Positions 7,832 to 14,770 of a stretch of 16,253 nucleotides of DNA are shown here, one piece after another (position 1 is the stretch's first letter; the number at the start of each line of letters is the position of its first letter). The translations under genes were made by a program, and so were the position numbers. This DNA is from Paracoccaceae bacterium (GTDB taxonomy: Bacteria > Pseudomonadota > Alphaproteobacteria > Rhodobacterales > Rhodobacteraceae). The notes beneath the pieces were generated by a model. That model did not search any database and was not told where the DNA came from. It saw only the letters and a program-made list of their open reading frames with translations. The stretch spans positions 1 to 16,253 of the forward strand of contig JALQYS010000443.1 of assembly GCA_023254015.1 (NCBI GenBank), in the 5' to 3' direction.

Positions 7832-8848
7832 TCAGCGCAGGGCCAGCATGGCCTGGCAGGCCGCCGCGCGGATGGCGGCCGCATGGCCCCGGCGGGCAAG
7901 AGCGCGGTGGCGACGGTCCGGTGGCAGCTCGTCCACAGATCGCAGTTGCATCGGAACCGGAATGCAGAAGGCCCTTGCCGAGGCGACCGTGCCTCCGACA
8001 GACAGCCAGAAGTCATCATAGGCGGCCGTCATGGCCGAGCGGTTTTCCCCGGTAATCGCCGGGTGGCAGGCAGCCCGCACCCCATGGATCCGGTCACCGC
8101 CGCGCGCCTGCACAAGGCCCTCGACACTGGCCAGCAACAGATGGGCGGGCGTGCTGCGATCAAAGGCGTCGAAGAACGGTTTCTGATAGCTGCGCTCGCG
8201 CGTCAGCTGCTTGCGCACCACGAAAACCGCCTCGCCAGGGGCGGCCGAATCGGCCGTCACCAGCGCGGAGGGGACAAAGGAGAAGGACATGATGCCGACA
8301 CGGGTCTGATCGGCCATCAGACTGACACTCAGCGCCCCCTCATTGGCCACATCCAGCGCCCCTGTCAGCCGGATTTCATAGTGGTGCCCGCCAATCGCGG
8401 CTGCCCAAAGGGGCAACCCTTCGCCCTGATAGACCGTCGAAAGATAGGCGGAAGGCTGCGTCACCTGCTCGGTCAGATAATGGCTGCTTGCCGCACGGGC
8501 ACGCTCGGCCAACGCTAGGTCGCGCGTCAGGTAGTGGCGCTGCGCCAGAAAGAACAAGGGGTCCTGAACCCCCAGCGCCCGAAGATGCGCCCGAAAGATC
8601 GGCAGCCCCAGCAGCGCGGGCAGATCGGGGCCAAGGCCCAGCGCCCGCACCCGGCGGGTCGTCCGGGCGCCAAGCGTCGTCAGACCGACTTGCCCCAAGT
8701 CACTGCGCGCGCCCCGCAAGACCGCGCCAAGGACTGCGGACGCCCCAAGGCCGTGCCTGTCCGCAGGCAGGCGCCCCTTTTCGGTCTCCGCGATCTCTTG
8801 GCCCACCTGCCCGCCACCCCCGCTGTTGCCCATAGTCTGCGCCCCCAT
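7832..8848 (-). CDS. DUF535 / VirK-YbjX-like protein
   Basis: A protein of 338 residues if started at this ATG. The pattern fits DUF535 (VirK/YbjX): an HYLTRDLALAERARAASSHY-type segment near the start of the domain, a beta strand with GALSVSLM, FSFVP, then FVVRKQLTRERS followed by HLLLASVEGLVQARGGDRIHGV, and the C-terminal AAYDDFWLSVGG. Members in enterobacteria are PhoP-regulated and linked to envelope stress or virulence, but their biochemical activity is unknown. There is no signal peptide. The start is uncertain: TTG at 8869, ATG at 8848 and ATG at 8833 are all in frame and none has a strong ribosome site. It lies within 40 nt of the dapD stop on the same strand, so co-transcription with dapD is likely. 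Confidence 0.68.
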   Translation of the reverse strand: MGAQTMGNSGGGGQVGQEIAETEKGRLPADRHGLGASAVLGAVLRGARSDLGQVGLTTLGARTTRRVRALGLGPDLPALLGLPIFRAHLRALGVQDPLFFLAQRHYLTRDLALAERARAASSHYLTEQVTQPSAYLSTVYQGEGLPLWAAAIGGHHYEIRLTGALDVANEGALSVSLMADQTRVGIMSFSFVPSALVTADSAAPGEAVFVVRKQLTRERSYQKPFFDAFDRSTPAHLLLASVEGLVQARGGDRIHGVRAACHPAITGENRSAMTAAYDDFWLSVGGTVASARAFCIPVPMQLRSVDELPPDRRHRALARRGHAAAIRAAACQAMLALR

Positions 8849-8887
8849 CTTGTCCAAAGCGTGGCGCAAACGGGGTAAAGCCGGTGC

Positions 8888-9721
8888 TCAGTCGCGCAGC
8901 AATTCGTTGATCGAGGTCTTTGAGCGCGTCTGGGCATCAACCTTCTTGACGATGACCGCGCAGTACAGGTTGATCCCGCCTTTCGACGGCATGGACCCTG
9001 CCACCACGACCGAACCCGCCGGCACTTCGCCATAAGTCACGGCGCCGGTTTCACGGTCAACGATCTTGGTCGACTTGCCGATGAACACGCCCATGCCCAG
9101 GACCGAGCCTTCGCGCACGATGCAGCCTTCCACGACTTCAGACCGCGCGCCGATAAAGCAGTTGTCCTCGATGATGGTCGGGCCGGCCTGCATCGGCTCC
9201 AGCACGCCGCCGATGCCAACGCCACCCGACAGGTGCACATTCTTGCCGATCTGCGCGCAAGACCCCACCGTGGCCCAAGTGTCCACCATGGTGCCCTCGT
9301 CGACGAAAGCCCCCAGATTGACGAAAGACGGCATCAGCACCACGCCCTTGGCGATATGGGCCGACCGGCGCACCACCGCGCCCGGCACGGCGCGGAACCC
9401 GGCCTTGCGGAAATCGGCATCGGTCCAGTCAGCATATTTCAGGTCAACCTTGTCGAAACCTTGGGCAAAGGCGGCCGCATCGCCACCGTAAGGCATCACC
9501 GCATTGTCGCGCAGACGGAAGCTGAGCAGGACCGCCTTCTTGGCCCACTGGTTCACATACCAGTCGGCGCCGCGCTTTTCGGCCACCCGCAGGCTGCCGC
9601 TGTCCAGCGCGGAAAGTGTCGCCTCGACCGCGTCGCGCACCTCGCCCTTTGTGGACGGGCTGATGCTGTCGCGCGCCTCCCATGCGGCTTCGATGGCGGC
9701 TTCAAGTGCGGCGTTCGACAT
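8888..9721 (-). CDS. dapD: 2,3,4,5-tetrahydropyridine-2,6-dicarboxylate N-succinyltransferase
   Basis: A 277-residue enzyme that adds succinyl from succinyl-CoA to tetrahydrodipicolinate, two steps before DapE in the succinylase branch of lysine/diaminopimelate synthesis. The N-terminal helical domain (1-105, with WYVNQWAKKAVLLSFRL) is followed by the left-handed beta-helix of hexapeptide repeats (about 112-245, e.g. VVLMPSFVNLGAFVDEGTMVD, GSCAQIGKNVHLSGGVGIGGVLEP, DNCFIGARSEVVEGC). The C-terminal strand NLYCAVIVKKVDAQTRSKTS is also typical. The trimeric fold and catalytic acid D141 (FVDEGTMVD) follow from the family. The ATG at 9721 is chosen because AAGGGAAG lies 6 nt upstream and the length matches the family; an ATG at 9748 is the alternative. 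It heads a minus-strand unit with the DUF535-like and small acidic genes. Confidence 0.97.
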   Translation of the reverse strand: MSNAALEAAIEAAWEARDSISPSTKGEVRDAVEATLSALDSGSLRVAEKRGADWYVNQWAKKAVLLSFRLRDNAVMPYGGDAAAFAQGFDKVDLKYADWTDADFRKAGFRAVPGAVVRRSAHIAKGVVLMPSFVNLGAFVDEGTMVDTWATVGSCAQIGKNVHLSGGVGIGGVLEPMQAGPTIIEDNCFIGARSEVVEGCIVREGSVLGMGVFIGKSTKIVDRETGAVTYGEVPAGSVVVAGSMPSKGGINLYCAVIVKKVDAQTRSKTSINELLRD

Positions 9722-9818
9722 GCGGGCTTCCCTTTTTCGGTTGGTCACGGTTTGGCGTTGTCTATATGGCTATAAGACCCCCCGCGCAATCAAGCGGGCA
9801 GAAAACGACAGCAGGCCC
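9722..9818. promoter_or_regulatory. Divergent promoter region between dapD and the LOG-family gene
   Basis: Only 97 nt separate the two start codons, so the promoters must overlap. The only AT-rich patch is TCTATATGGCTATAAGA around 9760-9776, which offers -10-like hexamers on both strands (TATAAG on +, TATAGA on -). No -35 with a good 16-18 nt spacing was found for either direction. I treat the exact elements as unresolved. Confidence 0.35.
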
Positions 9819-10643
9819 ATGAAAGACGAACCCAGAACGCACCCGTTCCGCGACAGCACGCAGGACATCGAGGCAACGCACCGCATCCCGGATACGCCGC
9901 AGACCCGGGCCCCGGCCTACCGGCTGGCTTTTGCCGACCCCGATTTCATGACGCGCGAGGAATTGCGTCCGGTGCGGCTGCAGCTGGAGCTTCTCAAGCC
10001 GCAAATGGTCATGGACGAACGCGGGATTGAAAGCACCATCGTCATGTTCGGCGGCGCCCGCATTCCCGCGCCCGAACACAAGGACAAGGCCCGCACCCCG
10101 ATCCTTGCGGACCTGACCCGCTATTACGACGAGGCCCGCCGCTTTGCCAAGCTGATGACCGAGCGCAGCATGCAAAGCTATGGCAGAGAGAATGTCATCA
10201 TCACCGGCGGCGGCCCGGGCGTGATGGAGGCGGGCAACCGTGGCGCCTCCGAGGCTGGGGGCCAGTCGATCGGGCTGAACATCGTCTTGCCGCATGAACA
10301 GGCGCCAAACCACTATGTCACGCCGGACCTGACCTTCAACTTCCACTACTTCGCCATCCGCAAGATGCACTTCCTGATGCGCGCGGCGGCGGTCTGCATC
10401 TTTCCGGGTGGCTTTGGCACGCTGGACGAGATGTTCGAGGCGCTGACCCTGATCCAGACCCGGCGCATGAAGAAGGTGCCGTTCCTTCTGTTCGGGCGGG
10501 CGTGGTGGGAAACCGTCATCAACTGGACCCATCTGGCCGAGGCCGGGGTGATTTCCGATGAAGACCTGTCACTGTTCCAGTTCGTCGAAACCGCCGAAGA
10601 GGCGATTGCCGCCATCGACAGCTTCGACCGCGGCTGCGCCTGA
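9819..10643 (+). CDS. LOG-family protein (cytokinin riboside 5'-monophosphate phosphoribohydrolase-like)
   Basis: A 274-residue Rossmann-fold protein of the LOG (formerly 'lysine decarboxylase-like') family, whose members hydrolyse nucleoside 5'-monophosphates at the N-glycosidic bond. The two diagnostic motifs are present: GGGPGVME (130-137) and PGGFGTLDE (196-204, the PGGxGTxxE motif). Arg181 and Lys182 lie between them in the active-site helix. The bacterial physiological substrate is usually unknown, and cytokinin production should not be assumed. An N-terminal extension of about 70 residues, rich in charged residues and Pro, precedes the core (STIVMFGGARIP, 72-83), making this one of the longer family members. 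A short GCAGG precedes the ATG. Its stop is 5 nt from the stop of the convergent gntR gene. The old annotation 'lysine decarboxylase' would be wrong despite nearby dap genes. Confidence 0.9.
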   Translation: MKDEPRTHPFRDSTQDIEATHRIPDTPQTRAPAYRLAFADPDFMTREELRPVRLQLELLKPQMVMDERGIESTIVMFGGARIPAPEHKDKARTPILADLTRYYDEARRFAKLMTERSMQSYGRENVIITGGGPGVMEAGNRGASEAGGQSIGLNIVLPHEQAPNHYVTPDLTFNFHYFAIRKMHFLMRAAAVCIFPGGFGTLDEMFEALTLIQTRRMKKVPFLLFGRAWWETVINWTHLAEAGVISDEDLSLFQFVETAEEAIAAIDSFDRGCA

Positions 10644-10648
10644 CCGCC

Positions 10649-11380
10649 TTAGGACAAAGAGCGCGCCAGACGCATCTCTGACGCGCTGTTCTGGCGCATG
10701 TATTGCAGGAACCGGTCGCGGAACTGCCGGGTATGGTCATGGGCCAGATCGTCAGCCCGCTCCACATCGCGATCAATGATCGCCTGCAGGATCCGCGGGT
10801 GTTCGTCCGTCAGCAGGAATTCGTCCCGCGACCGCGACAGATAGTCAAAGTGAAGGTGCAGCATCCGGCGACCCTCACTCAGCAGCCGTTCGTATTCGCG
10901 CGTCAGATAGGGGTTGCGCCCGGCTTCGGCGATGGCGACGTGAAAGCGCAGATTGGCCTCTGACATTTCCAGATAGTCATTGCGGCGCACCGTCGCCTCG
11001 AACTCGGCCATGCGCAGGCGGATGGCGGCAATATCAATGTCACTGCGATGGGCGGCCGCAAGCCGGGTGTTGGCACGCTGCAACAGATCCAGCGCCTCGA
11101 TATATTTCGGGAAACCCAGCAGATCCAGCGGGGCAACCTGCGTGGCCCGGTTCGACAAGGTGACCAAAAGCCCCTCACCCGCCAGCCGGATGATCGCCTC
11201 GCGGATGGGCGAGCGCGACATCTTGAACCGGTTGGCAAGGTTGGTCTCGTCCAGATGCTGACCCGGGGCCAGCGCAAGCGTCAGGATCTCGGTTTTCAAC
11301 TGGTCATAGACGATACGCACGCCGTCGCCGCGCAAACGCGTCTCGACGGGCGATATCGGGGCAATCGGCGTATCGGTCAT
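10649..11380 (-). CDS. GntR-family (FadR subfamily, FCD domain) transcriptional regulator
   Basis: A 243-residue regulator. The winged helix-turn-helix (about 20-85) shows the GntR signature: YDQLKTEILTLALAPGQHLDETNLANRF with recognition helix MSRSPIREAIIRLAGEGLL (54-72). The all-helical FCD effector domain (about 90-230) contains likely metal/ligand residues H147 (NLRFHVAI), H194 (TDEHPRIL) and H216 (AHDHTRQF). FCD proteins typically bind carboxylic acids, so an intermediate of the adjacent pathway is the natural effector. The ATG at 11380 is the start that places the HTH in its usual position. It is divergent from the four-gene operon at 11552 with 171 nt between, which contains three TGTNNACA sites. 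In Sinorhizobium meliloti a GntR-family repressor (HypR) governs hydroxyproline genes; equivalence is inferred from context. Confidence 0.92.
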   Translation of the reverse strand: MTDTPIAPISPVETRLRGDGVRIVYDQLKTEILTLALAPGQHLDETNLANRFKMSRSPIREAIIRLAGEGLLVTLSNRATQVAPLDLLGFPKYIEALDLLQRANTRLAAAHRSDIDIAAIRLRMAEFEATVRRNDYLEMSEANLRFHVAIAEAGRNPYLTREYERLLSEGRRMLHLHFDYLSRSRDEFLLTDEHPRILQAIIDRDVERADDLAHDHTRQFRDRFLQYMRQNSASEMRLARSLS

Positions 11381-11444
11381 GGCAAAGGTCCAGTTGAAAC
11401 AGGGCAGGGCCGGGCTGCCCGTCAGGCTTAGGCACTCGGGAATC

Positions 11445-11486
11445 TGTTGACAATGGCCCACTTTGTCAACATCATGTCGACATGAT
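11445..11486. promoter_or_regulatory. Candidate operator array for the GntR regulator (three TGTNNACA sites)
   Basis: Three copies of TGTNNACA occur at 11445-11452, 11464-11471 and 11475-11482. Sites one and two form a perfect 9-bp inverted repeat, TGTTGACAA (11445-11453) and TTGTCAACA (11463-11471), spaced by 9 nt. Site three is the core of a perfect 16-bp palindrome, ATCATGTCGACATGAT (11471-11486). Centres are 19 and 11 nt apart. GTNNAC-centred palindromes are what FadR-subfamily GntR proteins usually bind. The array overlaps the predicted operon promoter, which suits a repressor. Confidence 0.7.
11447..11475 (+). promoter_or_regulatory. Predicted sigma-70 promoter of the hydroxyproline-type operon
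   Basis: A perfect TTGACA (11447-11452) is followed after 17 nt by CATCAT (11470-11475), a 4/6 match to TATAAT. Transcription would start near 11482, giving a leader of about 70 nt. The -35 lies inside operator site one and the -10 touches sites two and three. On the opposite strand TTGACA also reads from 11469 to 11464 with a weak CAGATT 17 nt further, a possible but poorer gntR promoter. Confidence 0.55.
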
Positions 11487-11551
11487 TTCCGCCTTTGGCA
11501 CCGGCCCTCAATCTCTCCGCCTGCTGCGGCACCCCATGAAAAGGAAATGCT

Positions 11552-12430
11552 ATGAAACTCTCTGGCGTCATGCCCGCCCTCGTCACGCCCTTCGGCAAGG
11601 ACGGCAAGGTTGACTTCAAGGCGATGGAAAAGCTGATGCACCACCTGCGGGATGCGGGCGTGACCGGCTGGGTTCCGAACGGATCGACCGGCGAGTATTT
11701 CTCGCAATCAACCGTGGAACGCCGCGAGGTGCTGCAGTTCGTGAAAGATTTCGCCAAGCCCGGCGAAACCCTGATCGCCGGCACCAACGCCCCCGCCACG
11801 CGCGAAGTGATCGAACAAACCGCCATGGCCAAGGACATCGGCTATGACAGCGTGCTGCTGGCCCCGCCCTTCTATACCCGCCCGACGCAGCAGGAGCTGA
11901 TCCGCCATTATGAAACCGTGCTGGACGCGGTGGATGTGAATCTGGTGCTTTACAGCTATCCCGCCAAGGACGGATCGGACATCTCGTTCGAGCTGATGGA
12001 TCATTTTGCCGACAATCCGCGTGTCATCGGCATCAAGGAAAGCTCGGGCAGCCTGCAGCGCGCGATCGACATTGCCAGCCGCTATGAGGGCAAGATCCAG
12101 CTGGTGTCGGGGTCGGACGACATCGCGCTGGATTTCATGTTCTGGGGTGCGGAAAGCTGGATCTGCGGGCCGTCGAACTGCATGGCCAAGGCCTGCTGCG
12201 ATCTGGACCGCACCTTCAAGGCAGGTGACATGGCGCGCGCCAAGGACATGATGAAGACGCTCTATCGCGCGATGAACATTCTGGAATCGGGCAAGTTCGT
12301 GCAGAAGATCAAGTATGGCTGCGAATTGCAGGGTCTGCCGGTGGGCGAATGCCGCGCGCCGCTTGGCCCGCTGACCGACGCCGAAAAGGCCGAGTTCCGC
12401 GCGGCGATGGAGCCGATCCTGAACTGGTAA
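11552..12430 (+). CDS. DapA-family lyase, probable 1-pyrroline-4-hydroxy-2-carboxylate deaminase
   Basis: A 292-residue (beta/alpha)8-barrel of the dihydrodipicolinate synthase/N-acetylneuraminate lyase family. Schiff-base Lys162 is in IGIKESSG, and the conserved Tyr134 is in LYSYPAKDG. The GSTGEY loop (44-49) binds the pyruvyl-like carboxylate. It is not lysine-pathway DapA: GTTGE is GSTGE, and the Arg that DHDPS uses for aspartate semialdehyde (E. coli R138) is replaced in the YSYPAKDG loop. With a DadA-like oxidase and a racemase-family enzyme next to it, the best fit is the deaminase (LhpC/HypD type) that converts 1-pyrroline-4-hydroxy-2-carboxylate to alpha-ketoglutarate semialdehyde and ammonia. 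AAGGAAA lies upstream of the ATG. It is the first gene of the operon divergent from gntR. Another aldolase of the family remains possible. Confidence 0.75.
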   Translation: MKLSGVMPALVTPFGKDGKVDFKAMEKLMHHLRDAGVTGWVPNGSTGEYFSQSTVERREVLQFVKDFAKPGETLIAGTNAPATREVIEQTAMAKDIGYDSVLLAPPFYTRPTQQELIRHYETVLDAVDVNLVLYSYPAKDGSDISFELMDHFADNPRVIGIKESSGSLQRAIDIASRYEGKIQLVSGSDDIALDFMFWGAESWICGPSNCMAKACCDLDRTFKAGDMARAKDMMKTLYRAMNILESGKFVQKIKYGCELQGLPVGECRAPLGPLTDAEKAEFRAAMEPILNW

Positions 12431-12441
12431 TGTCGAAATGG

Positions 12442-12465
12442 CCGGGGCCGCCTTTGTGGCCCCGG
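12442..12465 (+). other. Intercistronic GC hairpin between operon genes 1 and 2
   Basis: CCGGGGCC (12442-12449) and GGCCCCGG (12458-12465) form a perfect 8-bp stem with an 8-nt loop, extendable by G-U pairs at both ends. It lies 12 nt after the first gene's stop and about 30 nt before the next start. No T-run follows, so it is more likely an mRNA-stability, processing or partial-attenuation element than a full terminator. It could raise the level of the first cistron over the rest. Confidence 0.5.
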
Positions 12466-12494
12466 TCTCGCCAAGCGGGCAGGAAAGACGCAAG

Positions 12495-13730
12495 ATGAAG
12501 TCCACCATCGTCATCGGGGCCGGGATCATCGGCACGGCCATCGCCCACGACTTGCAGCGGCGGGGCCGCAGCGTTGTGCTAGTTGACCGCGATACACCCG
12601 GCAAAGGTGCATCCTTTGGCAACATGGCCTCGATCGCCGTGACCGAGTTCATGCCCGCCTCGCGCCCTTCGGTCTGGAAACAGATCCCCGGCTGGATGCT
12701 GGACCCGGAGGGCCCCGTGCGGGTGCGCCCCGGTTACATGCCGCGGCTTGTGCCGTGGTTCCTGCGCTTTATCGCGGCCTCGCGCCCGTCGAAACTGCGC
12801 GCGCTGGAGGCGCAGGGCGCCGCCCTTTGCGCCCGGTCGCTGGACGACACCTTGGCCTTGCTGCGCGAAACCGGGCTGGAAAACCAGATCAGCGAGGAAG
12901 GCTGCCTGTCGCTTTACACCGACGAGGCCGAATTCAAGGCAGACCGCGACCATATCGAAATTCTCGAACGGTTCGGCTTTCCGCATGAAGTTCTGGGCCG
13001 TCAGGCGATCAAGGCGCTGGAGCCGGAACTGACCGACAAGATCAGCCTTGCAGTGCTGTTCCCGCAGAACCGGTCGATGAAAGACCCCTACAAGCTGGTT
13101 CTGGCGCTGGCCGACAGGTTTCGCGCGCTTGGCGGGCGGATCGAACAGGGCGAGGTCACCGGCTTTGTCCGCGCTGAGGGCATCCGCGAGGTTGTGTTGA
13201 AGGATGGCCGCCGCCTGCCCGCCGATGATGTTGTGATCGCCGCAGGTGCCTTTTCGGCCAAGCTGGCCAAGGATCTGGGAGAGCCGATTCCGCTGGAAAC
13301 CGAACGCGGCTATCACACCCAGATCATGGCGCCGGGCATCTCGATGAGACACTCGATCATCTGGCCGGCCCGCGCCTTTATGGTGACGCCCACCGCAGGC
13401 GGCATCCGGGTGGGTGGCACGGTGGAAATGGCGGGGCTGGACGCCGCACCCGATTATCGCCGGTCCAAGGTGACGGTGCGCCGCGCGCGTGAGGCGCTCC
13501 CGAACCTGCGTTGTGAGGACTTCACCGAATGGATGGGCCATCGCCCGGCCCTGCCCGACACCGTGCCGATCCTCTCGGCCAGCGCCCGCACCAAGGGGCT
13601 GTTCTATGCCACAGGCCACGGCCATCTTGGGCTTACCTATGCCGCCACGACCGCCCGCCTGATGGGCGAGCTGGTGACAGGCCAGAAGCCCGCGCTTGAC
13701 CTGCACCCCTATCGCATCAACCGTTTCTGA
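12495..13730 (+). CDS. DadA-like FAD-dependent oxidoreductase, probable cis-4-hydroxy-D-proline oxidase/dehydrogenase
   Basis: A 411-residue DAO-family flavoenzyme. The N-terminal Rossmann motif IVIGAGIIGTAIA (5-17) with Asp31 after the second strand binds FAD. GHRPALPDTVPILS and YATGHGHLGLTYA (371-383) are the C-terminal FAD/substrate motifs of DadA and related D-amino acid dehydrogenases. There is no signal peptide, so it acts in the cytoplasm or at the inner face of the membrane. In this context the single-subunit enzyme most resembles the HypO type that oxidises cis-4-hydroxy-D-proline to 1-pyrroline-4-hydroxy-2-carboxylate. Whether the acceptor is O2 or the respiratory chain cannot be told from sequence. 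The ATG at 12495 has AGGAAAG upstream and starts directly at the Rossmann strand; an upstream ATG at 12438 would translate the hairpin. It is preceded by a 64-nt gap and followed by the racemase-family gene after 18 nt. Confidence 0.78.
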   Translation: MKSTIVIGAGIIGTAIAHDLQRRGRSVVLVDRDTPGKGASFGNMASIAVTEFMPASRPSVWKQIPGWMLDPEGPVRVRPGYMPRLVPWFLRFIAASRPSKLRALEAQGAALCARSLDDTLALLRETGLENQISEEGCLSLYTDEAEFKADRDHIEILERFGFPHEVLGRQAIKALEPELTDKISLAVLFPQNRSMKDPYKLVLALADRFRALGGRIEQGEVTGFVRAEGIREVVLKDGRRLPADDVVIAAGAFSAKLAKDLGEPIPLETERGYHTQIMAPGISMRHSIIWPARAFMVTPTAGGIRVGGTVEMAGLDAAPDYRRSKVTVRRAREALPNLRCEDFTEWMGHRPALPDTVPILSASARTKGLFYATGHGHLGLTYAATTARLMGELVTGQKPALDLHPYRINRF

Positions 13731-13748
13731 ACCCCGAAAGGCCATCCC

Positions 13749-14765
13749 ATGCGCTGGAGCCGCACCCTGCAAACCGTCGATGTGCATTGCGCGGGCGAGA
13801 TCGGCCGCGTTGTGACCGGGGGCGTCGTGAACATTCCCGGCGCGACCATGGCAGAAAAGCTGCACCACCTGAACACGCAGGATGACAGCCTGCGCAAGCT
13901 TTTGTGTTCCGAGCCGCGCTCTGGCCCGGCCGGTTCGTTCTGCCTGCTGCTGCCCGCCTGCGATCCGGCGGCGGATGTGGGCTTCATCGTGCTGCAACCC
14001 GATCAGGCGCATGCCATGTCGGGGTCAAACGCCATGTGCGCGACGACGGCCCTTCTGGAAACCGGCATGATCCCGATGCAGGAACCGGTCAGCGTGGTGA
14101 CGCTGGATACCGCCGCCGGGCTGGTGCGCGCCACGGCCGCTTGCAAGGATGGCAAGGTGACAAAGGTCACGCTGGACATGCCGCCTTCGTTTGTCGCGCA
14201 GAAGGATGCCGTGCTGGAGACGCCCGAATGGGGGCCAGTGCGCTATGACCTGTGCTTTGGCGGGGTGTTCTATGCGCTGGTTGACGTGGCGCAGATCGGC
14301 CTGACGATCACGCCGGAAAATGCGCGCGATCTGGCCATGATCGGCGTTGATCTGCGAAACCGGATTGCCGCCGTCGAAGCTGCTCCGCATCCCACCACCC
14401 CGGCGCTGAACGGGTTGGCCTATGTGATGTTCCGTTCGGATGAGCCTGACGGGGCGCTGCGCACCTGCACCACGCTGCGGCCGGGCCGGACGGATCGGTC
14501 GCCTTGCGGGACGGGGTCGAATTCCAACATGGCCGCGCGTCATGCACGGGGGGCGGCGAAACCGGGCGATGTGGTGATCTCGCGCTCGATCATCGGGGGG
14601 GAGTTCGTGACGGAATTCGTCGAGGAAACCACCGCTGGCCCCTATCCGGCCACTCGCAACCGGGTGTCGGGGCAATGTTGGATCTATGGCATCAGCCAGA
14701 TCGGGCTGGACCCGACCGACCCCTTCCCGCAGGGCTTTACCCTGTCGGACACCTGGGGAGGGTAA
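13749..14765 (+). CDS. Proline racemase superfamily enzyme, probable 4-hydroxyproline 2-epimerase (Ser/Cys type)
   Basis: A 338-residue enzyme with the two-lobed diaminopimelate epimerase-like fold. Typical features are TVDVHCAGEIGRVVTGG (9-25), the first catalytic block MSGSNAMCATTALLETG (90-106) and the second block DRSPCGTGSNSNMA (249-262). The second catalytic cysteine is Cys253. At the first position the usual MCGH is MSGS, so Ser91 replaces Cys. Trans-3-hydroxyproline dehydratases of this superfamily typically keep the first Cys and have Thr at the second site, so the opposite substitution here argues against that activity. With the oxidase and deaminase neighbours, C2 epimerisation of trans-4-hydroxy-L-proline to cis-4-hydroxy-D-proline is the most likely role. 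GAAAGG precedes the ATG. The following SDR gene starts 5 nt after the stop. Confidence 0.78.
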   Translation: MRWSRTLQTVDVHCAGEIGRVVTGGVVNIPGATMAEKLHHLNTQDDSLRKLLCSEPRSGPAGSFCLLLPACDPAADVGFIVLQPDQAHAMSGSNAMCATTALLETGMIPMQEPVSVVTLDTAAGLVRATAACKDGKVTKVTLDMPPSFVAQKDAVLETPEWGPVRYDLCFGGVFYALVDVAQIGLTITPENARDLAMIGVDLRNRIAAVEAAPHPTTPALNGLAYVMFRSDEPDGALRTCTTLRPGRTDRSPCGTGSNSNMAARHARGAAKPGDVVISRSIIGGEFVTEFVEETTAGPYPATRNRVSGQCWIYGISQIGLDPTDPFPQGFTLSDTWGG

Positions 14766-14770
14766 GGGCC

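Noticed and set aside
9781..9798. CCCGC/GCGGG stem in the leader of the LOG-family gene
   Set aside because: Only 5 bp with an 8-nt loop and no supporting context.
9819..10643. Annotation of the LOG-family gene as lysine decarboxylase linked to the dap genes
   Set aside because: The GGGPGVME and PGGxGTxxE motifs define the phosphoribohydrolase family; there is no PLP-binding lysine motif.
11402..11420. GGGCAG/CTGCCC inverted repeat just upstream of gntR
   Set aside because: Six-bp GC stems arise by chance often in this composition, and nothing else supports function.
11381..11707. N-terminal extension of the GntR regulator into the divergent gene
   Set aside because: It would cover the operator region and the start of the DapA-family gene. 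The ATG at 11380 places the HTH normally.
12579..14012. A 477-codon open frame on the minus strand opposite the oxidase and epimerase genes
   Set aside because: It is a shadow of two genes with clear motifs and shows no recognisable domain of its own.
13749..14765. Trans-3-hydroxyproline dehydratase as primary call
   Set aside because: The second catalytic residue is Cys, not Thr, and the operon has no recognisable pyrroline-2-carboxylate reductase of the known families. It is kept only as an alternative.
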